From Temnopleurus reevesii (lineage: Eukaryota > Echinodermata > Echinoidea > Temnopleuroida > Temnopleuridae), in contig BQKZ01000129.1 of assembly GCA_036244855.1 (NCBI GenBank), positions 28,075-92,074 of the forward strand: 64,000 nucleotides of DNA, written 5' to 3'. Position numbers and translations under genes: made by a program. This document shows positions 26,301 through 38,300 of this stretch, piece after piece. The number at the start of each line of letters is the position of its first letter. Positions within the stretch are counted from its first letter, which is position 1. The notes under the pieces were generated by a model. That model had not been told where the DNA came from. It saw only the letters and a program-made list of their open reading frames with translations, and did not search any database.

Positions 26301-29300
26301 NNNNNNNNNNNNNNNNNNNNNNNNNNNNNNNNNNNNNNNNNNNNNNNNNNGGCTGTGAGATGGGTCCAAATAACCCGGCTCTATTAGGGTTAATATTGTT
26401 AAAATATTATTTTTTTGTCATCAGGCTTTTTTGCCCTACCATCACGTATGAACCTAAAATGAGAATTTTTGGATACTGAGATAATGAATTTTGCATGAAG
26501 TGAAAAAATAGGAATAAATGAATAAAAGCTGACAAGACTTGGTTATTTGTCTGATTGAAATGGATTTGAAGCTCAATGTCTTATTTGGCTCCAAAAATAA
26601 TACCTCCTCTTTTAGATCAGTAGGGGAAAATGTCTAAAAGATTATGAGATATCAAATTTTGTAATGCTAGTGATTGAAAGAATGTTGATTTCTTGTGAGC
26701 AGGGAGGAAAGAGAAGGCTCTGTTTGCTGTGGCATTCATGCCCCTCATGAAGAAAGATGGAACCGCAGTCGAAGACAATACCCATGATCTCTTTGTCTAT
26801 AAGGTAAAAAAATAATGATGATATAAATTGCGTAATTTGTGTGAATACAATTTAACTTCATAAACCTTTGATATTAATATTTATCTTTAGGCAATTATCA
26901 GCATTGCATGATTATTTTTCAAAGTACTGTATAATGGCCTGAACTGGGATGTTGGAGTAAAGAGGGACAAAATTTATACATTCTATTTAAATCTACATGT
27001 ACATGTATGCTTTCAGTTTTTTTTATCTTGTAAGAGGGTTCATAGAGTGATCCACCTCATCAAAAAGGACACTAACGGTCCAAGTTTAATCCCAGTTCAC
27101 CATGGCGTCCCTGTTTGCCCCTTTATACAGTACTCATTTACCTAACCTTTGTAATGTGCAGCTTAATGTGGATGAATTTGGTTAGGGTAAACCCCACATT
27201 CTGATTGAAAGACTCGTTTTGTAATAACTCTACATCAGTGTAACTGATTTTGTTTTGTAATAACTTTACATCAGTGTAAAGAAAATTTACACTGATGTAA
27301 AGGAGAATTTGATAATGTGAATTTGATTCTTACATGCATGTGTTTTTTGTGTTTTGTTTCAGTATAGCTGTGTGATTGGATATAAACCTTTTTTTATTTG
27401 CAAAGAATCAATTTGCTCAATCCCTGCCATAGACATGATGATTTGCTCATAAATTCCTGTTATTGACACTCTCTAACCAGAACTGTGATGTGTAATGCCT
27501 TACGCATACTCTTGTATGCCAGTCATATTGTTAGGCATGTGATGGGCTTCATGATGCAAAGTATTTGGAAATATCCCCTTATAATTCATTTTTATATATT
27601 GCCCAGTTTGTAATACAATTTTGCACAAATGTTTTGGTGGAATCTGAAATAAGGACTCCTTTTGAAAAGTCAAATTATAAAAAAGAAGGACATGCTGAAA
27701 TAAAGAAAATAAATAAACTTGGATAGAAATCAATTTAAACGTTCAAATTCATAGTTTGGTCAGATTTTTAATAATCTTTAATAATTTTTCAATAATATCC
27801 CTTGTCACAGTGCACTGATCACCATGACTTCAAGAATCCTGATCACTACTTGAAGCTACCGTACTGCTCAGCTGACATGGTTGCCAAGGGTAACGCAACA
27901 AGCAATGACCACCATGAGTTGAACCATAGAGATACATTCAGAGTCAAAACAGTCATCTGCTCAACAAAACTTGTTCAAAACAGTAAGTGTGAAGGCAGAA
28001 AGACGACAACTAAATATAGTAATTATGATAGATATTGGATATACATATTCAGACTCAAAACAGTCATCTGCTCAACAAAACTTGTTCAAAACAGTAAGTG
28101 TGAAGGCAGAAAGACGACAACTAAATATAGTAATTATGATAGATATTGGATATACATATTCAGACTCAAAACAGTCATCTGCTCAACAAAACTTGTTCAA
28201 AATAGTAAGTGTGAAGACACTGGATTTTTTGTAAAGTATTTAATCAATCTAGTGCACATAATGCTCCAATTGTATGACTTCCGTTGTCATTCAAAGTGTA
28301 ATGTCCCAACATTTTAAAAACGATTGTAAGTAATAAAAGCCAGGTTGAGTGTAGGTCAAATGCATATGCTATTATACTTTTATGTTCTTCTTTTCTGATA
28401 ATTTTTTTTTACATGTTTTGCAATTATTTCCACACATCACTATAAGTATCACAAAATAGTCGAAAAAATATTGTAAGAAACCAACTGCAAAATTGATATA
28501 ACTTTATTTACAAACAAAAATAGATGAAAATCAACCACTATCTAACATTTATTTATTATTAAATGAGTGTTATTGTAGAAGAACTCTACATTTATTAAAA
28601 AATATAGATCCAACACTTTTTAAACTTTTTAAACTTTTTTTGATGACAAATTTTTAATTCTAGGTTTGAAAATGTTTACTATGAGGAAATTCTACTTATA
28701 CTTTTCAGCAGCAATGACCACTAATCTTTTCATGAGAAATGTTGAATGAAACTTTTGCTTCTTTTGTATCCTATTGATGTTTCCTCATACAGTTAAACAT
28801 GATGATATTGCTTGATTCATCTCACATAATTTATCTCTCTTTTATGTTGAATAGTTAACCTTCTTGGCTTGCTGAAGTGGAGACAGCACCCAGACAGGCT
28901 ACACACAATCCTGGATAAGTTGACCAGCGTCAATGGTGAAGATATTGTTAGGGTCAGTCCTACGTCCATCTTGCTTTCCCTTAACAACGTGTCTTGTGAA
29001 AATGAGAGAGATTGTGTGATTATGAATATTTGGATCAGCAGATTACAGTTTCCAGGCAGTATCATTGATAATATGCATTTGTGAGAGGGAGGTGAGGGGT
29101 GAAAATAGAGAGAGAGGGATAGAGAGAGAGAGAGATGAGGGGTGATGAGTAACGAAGACATTATATAATATTTTCCTTTTCGATTCATTCTTCACTTTCT
29201 TTTCGGTATGTTGCTTCCCTAAATGCCCAAACCTTCTTATTCTAAAGTGAGACTGCAATTTAGATCAATCTTGTAATGTTTCTGATTGATTTTCTTTTCT

Positions 29301-32300
29301 CATATGATACATATAAAATCAAAATGAAACATTATTAGCATCAAAAATTGAATTATTGTTTTTTTGTATTTCTTTTCATTATGTCATGCTATATCTCTGC
29401 AAGTTACAATAACTATCTTTCATTTTGTGCAGTTATTCTTAAACTATGGCTCACATAGGCTTAGAGAATTTAATTTCCTATTTTTCATTTTCCCATATGC
29501 ATAGGTTCTTCAAGACATCTTGGACGCACTGTTCTCAATACTGGATGAGAGGGCAGAAGAATATGGTCGGCAAATTTTTGAATCTCTGGTGAGAATATAG
29601 ATATCGGTTTCAAGATTTAGATAAACATGTTTTGATGTTCTTGATAGAACCTTACACTATGAACTGGCCAAAGGGAAGGGGATTCAAGATTTTGGCAATT
29701 TCACTTGTATTATGTAAAACCAGTAAAAAGTTAAAAATCAAGATAAGTAGAATCTTGGAATCTTATAAACGCATTATAAACACTTCTTTTCTTGTAAAAT
29801 GCCAAGTAAATAATGTTAATATAATAATGATAATGATAATAACAATAATAACAGAATAGAACACAATTACTATCACGATATGTCTGATAAAATTGTGAAT
29901 GATGATTTGTTTCAATTTTATTAGTGAATTCATCTTTTGAACCTCAATGAATTTGTTGAGAATTTTTTTGTATAAACAGTGTGCTCGGCAAGCAACGTCT
30001 CAAATCCTCAACGATCTTGAATACCTACTTTTACAACCACTATATTTCTATATTTTATTTCATAAATTTTAAATTTTAACTCCTTCATGGTATTCTGGAA
30101 GAACTTTTGTTTTGTTGCATTGCGTAGGTTCACATCATCAGTGTGCTTGGTGAGAAACGTTTCAAGTCTTTCACAACGGTCCTGGACACCTACATTGACA
30201 ATCACTTTGTCAGCACGTTAGCCCACCAGTGAGTAGTAGTTAGCACATTAACCCTATTAAACAGTATTGGTATTAGGACATTTGGATTATTTTAGTTAAT
30301 GAGAGAGAAAAGTAAGCTGTCTGGTAAAGTTGAACAGACCGCCGTTGCCTCAAGAGAGAGCAATTCTCCCTACCGCATATAGCTGATATCACCCGATATC
30401 ACCTTGTCATATCGATATCACGCACTTTGGCTTTGGCACGCTCACTTCTGGGATCCATCTTGATTTCACTGTATACTATCTACGAAATTTCAATCCATGT
30501 GTATTTAGCGTAATTTCTTTGTTTTGCGTCGGAAGCCCAGCATTGGGTCGCTTCGCAAAAGAAACCCATATAACAAACAAATGAAAATATTAAAGAAAAA
30601 TATATAAAATGATGCTTTTATTTGCAAAAATCGATGAAAAAATATGACACTACAAGCCGCTGAAGAAGTTTACCGTAGAAAGCCTATAGACTTTTGAAAA
30701 CGCGCGAATGTTACCGGAAGTACCTGTGCCAAGAATCTGGGCCAAAACAAATAGTGCATTCCAGGCGTTCAGATTCGGAGAGCTATATGCGATAGAGAGA
30801 ATTGTTTGACTTGAACGCGAATTTTGGAATTTATTGGAATCAAGAGATTGCTTCAGCTGTTGCCAAGAGAAATGCTTTATTTCATTCTGTTGGGTTTGTG
30901 CAGTGCAAGTTAGAAATCGTTGGGTACCAGACAGAAATATAAATCTCAGAACAATCAATGTGGCCCAGTGATCCCACTGTAATGTGTTCTTAGCTTTATT
31001 TTGATAATATTGTGACTTGTGCTGTCTCTCTGATGTCTGATGATGTATATTCTTAGGTCACTCTCGTGGAAGGAATGTTACATCACCAACATGCTGGAAG
31101 GACTAAAAAAAGTGAATACAACTTCTTTGGCTTCCATCATCCATTTTGTACACCACTACTCTGTACCAACATTGCTATCCATTCCAATAGGCTCCTATTT
31201 ATGTCATTCTTATTCAAATCCATTTTTTGCTCCAGGTTCTTGGTGCACTATCTGATGATGTACATTGATAAGGCACTACAGCAGAAGGAATGCCACATCA
31301 CCAACATGCTCGAAGGACTCCAATACCTCTTCAAATTCATCTTCAGGTCACACATCCTCTACAAAATGTGAGTTCAATTTTATTCAAGTCATTAATTATT
31401 ATTGTTATTTCTTAACGGCGCTTTTCCCATACGGCCCAAAGTGCTCTTACAATATTATTACCCTGGTTAAAGGATATCTCACAGTATCAACCATACATAG
31501 TGCGTTTCCTTAGCTCCCTGGGGCGCTTCCACAAAATTAGCCTAAGTTACAGTAGCGACGACAATCTTCATATCCCACCAGGTCCCCATTTAAACACTTG
31601 GGTTTAAATGCATTTCAATTCAAATCCTACATGAAATCACATTTTAAGATGCAGAGGATTTGTTGTTGTGGTAAGATTGGTATTGGAATCAGACACTGTA
31701 TCTACAGCTGAAGATGTGCAAGAGATGATAAAGTGTCTGATGCAATGGTGGTACAATCGTGCTTTCTGATGAAGCAATAGTTCATTACAATCTGTTATTG
31801 TGATAAACTCGGACCCAAACATCACAAAGAATCCACACGCAGATTGTTATGATACCATCGAACACTTTACTTCTAGCGATGCCAAACGATGACACTAATC
31901 ATTACAAAACATGCTGTATATCACTATCCCAAATCTTAACTACAAAATGAGGTAAAAATTATAACTTACAATGTTGACCTTGCATGGATTAACGTAAGTT
32001 TCTAGACATTTGGGCAACTTCAAATCTCCCACAAACAACGATTTTTTGCTTTTCCAAGAAAAACACCCTCAACGGCCAAAAGAAAACCTACGCCTCTGAC
32101 GTCATTTCATTCACTGTGCTAAGGACGAAAATGCTTAAAACCTAAATCTGTCCGTAACACAATCCAATAAATACTGATGTTTGATTGATTGATTGAACAA
32201 TGTTTCTGCACAGCTCAGCACTAGATTTTTGTAGTTCTTTAAGTCTCTGTCTGTTGGAATGGACTTTGGTTTCCACTCTGTTCCTTGAGTCTCTCTGCAC

Positions 32301-35300
32301 CTGAAAAATAAAATCATGGTGAAACAAAATTAACAAAACAAAGATATATAAGACATACAAACTTCTTCTGGAGCACAATCCAGTATCTCCTTTAATCCAA
32401 GTTATGACTTTGTACTTTAAGCTTAGTTCACCAAACAACTCTCATTCTCTATAGCATTTAAACTCAGCCATTTTGTTCATTTTAATTTCAAATTATTTAT
32501 ACAAACATAACCAAACTAACTGGGCATACATAATTATCAAAACAAATTTTGTATTATAGTGATTGTAAAGTGTACATGATTTAAGTTTTTTTTCTTTTCT
32601 TGACACCTGTCTAGGGCAACTGGTGATGTGCATGATGGTGATATGCAAGATTCAATACGGAACCTCTTCCACTCCATCAACTGTCTGATGCAGAGAGATG
32701 ATGACAGACTCGAGAAGCATCAGGTCAGACCATTTATTATTGTTAAACCTTTCATTTCTGGAAATGTTTAAACTAATTTACAACATTTTAGCAAATGACT
32801 TGTCTGTGAATATCGGTCATATAATCCGCAGTATAAAAATCTTTGAAATGTCCTGTAGTGCCAATTTTTTTTCTATACAACATGTGATTAATATTTAGAT
32901 TTTCGATTTTTAAATTGATATTTCATTCTATGTAATTATATTGTATGCTTCAAAGCAAATCATTAAAACTGTGTATTTCTAATGAGCTTCCCGTAATGGT
33001 ATATATTATCCTTCGTTGTTATCCTGATCATGGTTACTTTTTAAAGATGTTTAGTAGTTACTAAATACAAATAGCTATTTGAACAGCTTGATGCCAGTTA
33101 TGCAAATGTTTACATGTTCTTCAGTAATTTTAATCTGAGTAGATTTTTAATCGACCCATGGTTAATGAGTTATACTTAGTTATACTAATACTTAAAAATG
33201 AATATTGAAAAATATCACTAAATTTTCTAGTGAGTTGAGTTGATATATACCATGTAAAAATTGATGTAATTTCCTTGATTACAGCTGGTGGTGCTAAGAA
33301 AGTTCAGCACGATATGCAATGAGCTGATGGCCATAGCTATGTACACAGCCCCTGAGGTCAGCCAGTTTACTGCGGACCTACTGGTCTGCATACCGCTGAC
33401 GCTGAGGAGAATTAGTGTGCTACAGAGCAAGCTGGATTGCATCAAAGAAGCCATTAACAGTACACTCTTCAAGTCACCAAGTAAGAGGGAATATGATGAA
33501 GAGAATTTGGATGAGGTGGGGGAGGGGTTTGAAGAGAGGGACAAACTGAAAGACAACAATTTGATTGCACAGAAGAATAGATGAGGTTTAAAAGGGATAA
33601 GACAAATTATTAGGAAGTTGGAAGGAGGAGGAGGAGGAGGAGGAGGAGGAGTAGGAGGAGGAGGAAGGAGGAAGGAGGAAGGAGGAAGGAGGAAGGAAAG
33701 TGGAAAGGAAGGAAGGAACAAAGATTGAAGGAAGGGAGAGTAGATGAGACAGAAGGGGGGGAGCAGGGTCAAGAACGATGAGATGAAGGTGAGAGAAGAA
33801 AACATGAGGGAAAAATATATATGTATCTAAAAAATTTCCCTTTACTACTATACTATGAATATGATAAATAAAAGTAAAAAAATCTTGCTATTAGATGTTG
33901 ATACATGTAAGTTAACAATTTGATCAAAAAGACTATAAAGTCAAGTGTGATAACCAAGATGTGGTACTGTTCTTTTTTCAGTGGCACGAAGAGTGCTTCT
34001 TCAACCCTGTTTGAGTCAGCTTCAACAACATATTCAGGCTGAGCATCTTCCCGATGTCTGCATTTCGATCGTAGAAGATATCCTCATTACACTACACACG
34101 CTCTCACAGGTATAAGGCTGGTCAATTCCACCAAAAATTGGTTCTTTGGTAGTATTACATTGTAAAAATCTAGTAAAAAAGAGCTTGAGCTTTGGATCCT
34201 AGCAGAATCTTAATCGCAAGCAAAATGACAATGAAATGAAGTGAACACACAAGTATATAGAAAAAGCTAAACGAGGAGGTGGAGAGAATGAAAGAACAGG
34301 ATGTGAGGAGCAGCCAATTACAGAGCAAGGAGGGAAGAATAAAGGAACTCCCATGCTTGAACAAAAGAAAGATGACCAGCTGGAGGAGAGCATGGGGCAA
34401 AATAATGAAGCGATTAGAGAAGTGTGAAATTTGAGAGGGCTTAAGGGAAGGCGAGAAAGCCAAGTAGAAAACTTTAGGTTAACCCAGGTGAAAATTTGTC
34501 AAAAAAGGTCATCTGTCTGCAAGGACCAATATTTTCTGTTTCTCTTGTGTGGTCAATATGAAATTTGACTCTGTCCAAATATCCCATCTGTTGGCTTAAA
34601 GTAATAATTCCACAAAGTATGATATCTTAGATTAATGATTCAATTCAATTCAATTCAAATTTCATGATGAGCAAATGAAATATCTCCAAATTAGGCAAAG
34701 GTAAGAAAAACTGTCCATTGAATTTGTATGATTGAAAACAACATTTTTATTTTTAATTGTGAGAAGAATGTTTGCCAATGGTTTGGGAGCAGGAACGCCA
34801 TATATGAAAGTCAAGTATATGGCATGATATTGTACAATGCTTGAGTGTCATTTGGTAACTATTCTATAGCTCGGTAGAAATAGTGTAATTGTAATATGCA
34901 GTCGAGCGTGACCATGCATAAGTTGCGCAAAGTAAATACACAATTTATCATTTCTATTACAGACAGAGAACATGGAAGAAGAGATTGGTCTTGTGATACA
35001 TCACCTCTTCAGAGAGATACTTGGCATGGTGCCAACCTCAGAGAATATGACAGACTTACATGTGAGTAGTCCAAAGCCATGTCTATTTCTTGTCACAGTT
35101 TGCTAGCTATGTTGAAAAGAAAAGGTCCTGCATGTAAAGGGCTTTTTGATCAAAAGAAACCGGTAACTTATTCTTCAAACAAATAATAAAAAGGGGTGTG
35201 AACTTATTATGAATTTAAACACTGATTTATGCTTTATATAGTCTGTAGTATAGAATATTTGAAGTTTTGAAAAAGTTGAGGTTGCTCAATTTATGACCAA

Positions 35301-38300
35301 ATACTACAGTGGTAATTTGTACAGAATTTATCAGATTGTAGTGTCTTATCATGTCACACCAAAGGCTTTATGATAATGCATACTATTATTCAGTAATTAT
35401 TTATAGAAATCTAATGTAGACATATTCCATTTTTATTTTTATTTATCATGCCATTTTCTCCTTTTTTTATCATGTTCATAGTTCATGAGGAAAGTGAGTA
35501 TTCAGTTTATATCTGTGAGAGAATTGGGGTTTTTGCTTTTTAATATTCAAGAAAGAGATGCTCTGTTTTTCTAAGCTCCTCTATATCGTATACCGCTAGC
35601 ATGCAATCACCTGCTAAGAATGCTTCTCATATTTTCTGATTCAGTTTACATTGGCATTTCCTTAGAAACTTCTCTGCTTTTTCTCATTACTGTTAGACAG
35701 TATAAGGAGAGTTTCAGTACATCTATGCATTTTATAATGCAATATTATCTCTACTTCCATTATTTTGGTAGCATAGTTGACAAGTTTATTATTTTATTGT
35801 AAACAGGTATCTGCATTTCTGTCAATAGACTAGGGGGTTCTTTCTATTCTTCACCATTACCGCTTCAGTCGCCTGCTTTTTACCTCAAAATATGCATTGA
35901 GATATTGTATGAAGTTCTGCTTTTTTAACTTCATGGCCTATATATGGATTCTGTTTTTACTCGCCATTACCAAAAATTTTGCATTCCATTAACAGACTCT
36001 TTTATTTATAGATTAAAAAATCTGTTTCTTACCAACTGTGATTATGTGGTACCCATCTGACCTAATAGTAGCAATTGAGCTACATTACTTGGTATCAACT
36101 TTGCGTACATTAACTGTTGCTATATTGGGCAAGCTTTAGGCAAGCTTTTGGGTCATCAAGAAAAGCCTGTTTGTACAAAGAATGCATAAAATTAGCAACA
36201 TATATGAAAGCTGTCCGGTATGCCAAGTTATATTAGTCGTATTTAAATGACTTGATTGTGAAGGGTGCAAAGGAAGATTTAAACAAAATCATGGTTTTGT
36301 GAATGCCCTTCTTCAAGGCTTATTTCATCAGGCAATCGAAACTGGTATTTGTTTGAATTGATTTGTGAAATACAAACAAGGTGTGATGAAAATACAACAT
36401 ACACAATATAACTCGTTCACTCTGTACATTTTCTGCTGTTAATATATATTGCCTCAATTTTGCAGATGCATGCATCCATCTGTATATTTCATTAACATGG
36501 CATTTTGTATAACTTGAAATAAAACGTATTTCAAATTCTCATCTCCTCCTATGCTTTTGTCATTGTGCTTTGATCTTTTCAGCAGAAAGGCATATAAAGT
36601 TTTGGAAGTTGCTCTTGAAAGATATTGAATTAAATTGTTCCTGCATTGCTTAGCATAAACTTGAACCTGTATTCAGAGACAGAAATCACATTCGTCATTA
36701 ATAATGCAATCATATTTATTGACTGTCATTGGACTGGTCTACACCGGAAAGTCCCTGTATCTATAATATAAAGCAAGTCCATCATAGAGTATATCAAAAC
36801 ACAATTCAATGAATGTTTTCTTCTCTAATGCTGTGAAAGAAGTGTAAAAGGAATTTGCTGCTTGATAAATGATAAGTAAATCTCAAAGGCAAGAATGATT
36901 TCACTTTAGTGGTCTTGTTGTAACTAGAATAAAACAAATGTGTTGGACAAATTCTAACACAGTAATTGGAATTTTTGAAAAACAGTAGCATATACATCAA
37001 GTAGAAGTCTTGTATATATTTCTTCATCTATCATCATCATGTAAATCCCCATTAATCATTTATGTACATGTATGCATTTATATTGAAATTCACATTGACA
37101 ACAAACACTATTAATATGCTGAAATATATGTGACAAAAAAAATGATCAAGATGCTTGAATCTGGAATAAAGCGTGAAGTTTGGTATATAAAGGTAATTTG
37201 GGGTGCTGAGTTCAAATATTGCCAGCCACAATCGATCTGACCATGGGATCATGCTTTCTGCTGGATTCCAGCAACATGTTAATGTATCTTACAGACTATA
37301 ATTGAGTAGTCGTCTTGTTCTAATTTCATCATGATTATTAACTTTCCCTTGCATACCAGACCCGTTGCATCACCTGTCTCATGGAGATGTTACGTCTGAT
37401 GAAGGAGCGGCATTACTTCCTCCTGACAGACAACTTCTCAAACGTCCGCTACAGACAGGAGTTTATCACGGGAATCCTCATGCTCTTTGAAGAGTGCGTG
37501 ACGAAGGATATCTACTCTAAGGACTGGGCAGCGATGAGAATGGTTGCAAACAGGTAGGAAATGAATTAGGTGGTTAAGCCTCTACAGAAGGATGTGAGGA
37601 GCTAACCTCTTAAGCGAGTACACTGTATGCAACAAATCATAATTTTTCTAAAGACCATGCAGCTATGAGGATGGTCACAAACAGGTTTGCAATTTTAGGT
37701 TTGAAATAATTGGCTTCAAAAGCACACTTATGCTAATGTTCTTTTTCCTCATTGAAGAATTTTTTAATGAAAAGCAGTCTATTCCATGCAATGGTCAGCT
37801 ATCTGGATGGTTGCAAAAAGGGAAACAAGAAATTGCTTTGCTAAACCTATACAGAGTATTCTTAACATGTAAATAAATCCGGCATTAGTATACTCATACA
37901 ATTGAAGAGTTGTTGAACAAAAAATATATATTCTTATAATTCTGTTTAAAAATTAGATACATTTCTATCCCACTTCCCTTCCTTCTTGAATGACATTTGT
38001 TCTTTAATCATGCATGAAAATTAATACACATGTACATATAAATCGATATTCTGCAATTGCAGCCAGAAAATAAGTTCACCCAAATTATACATCTGAAGAA
38101 AAAGATATATAAATATATGTCATAAGTGTGGTGTAAAATGTTTGGCTATCACTACACAATGGTATCACTATCACTTTTTCTTTGAATACATGTTTATTGA
38201 ATCATTTTTCTAGGGTTATTTTGACAGCTATCAAGAGATTCTGCTCAGATCTTAATCACGATGACATGATTAAGGTAGGTACAATCAAGCTCCCCTGAGG

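Noticed and set aside
25811..26479. 222-codon plus-strand and 141-codon minus-strand open frames
   Set aside because: Most of each is undetermined bases, so the frames are artefacts of the gap.
28053..28093. Use of the repeat unit in exon 13's intron as a separate 41-nt exon
   Set aside because: An AG before it exists, but 41 nt would shift the frame; only donor choice or read-through keeps it.
33227..33805. 192-codon minus-strand open frame
   Set aside because: It is antisense to exon 19 plus the translated complement of the GGA tract (Pro/Ser/Leu runs).
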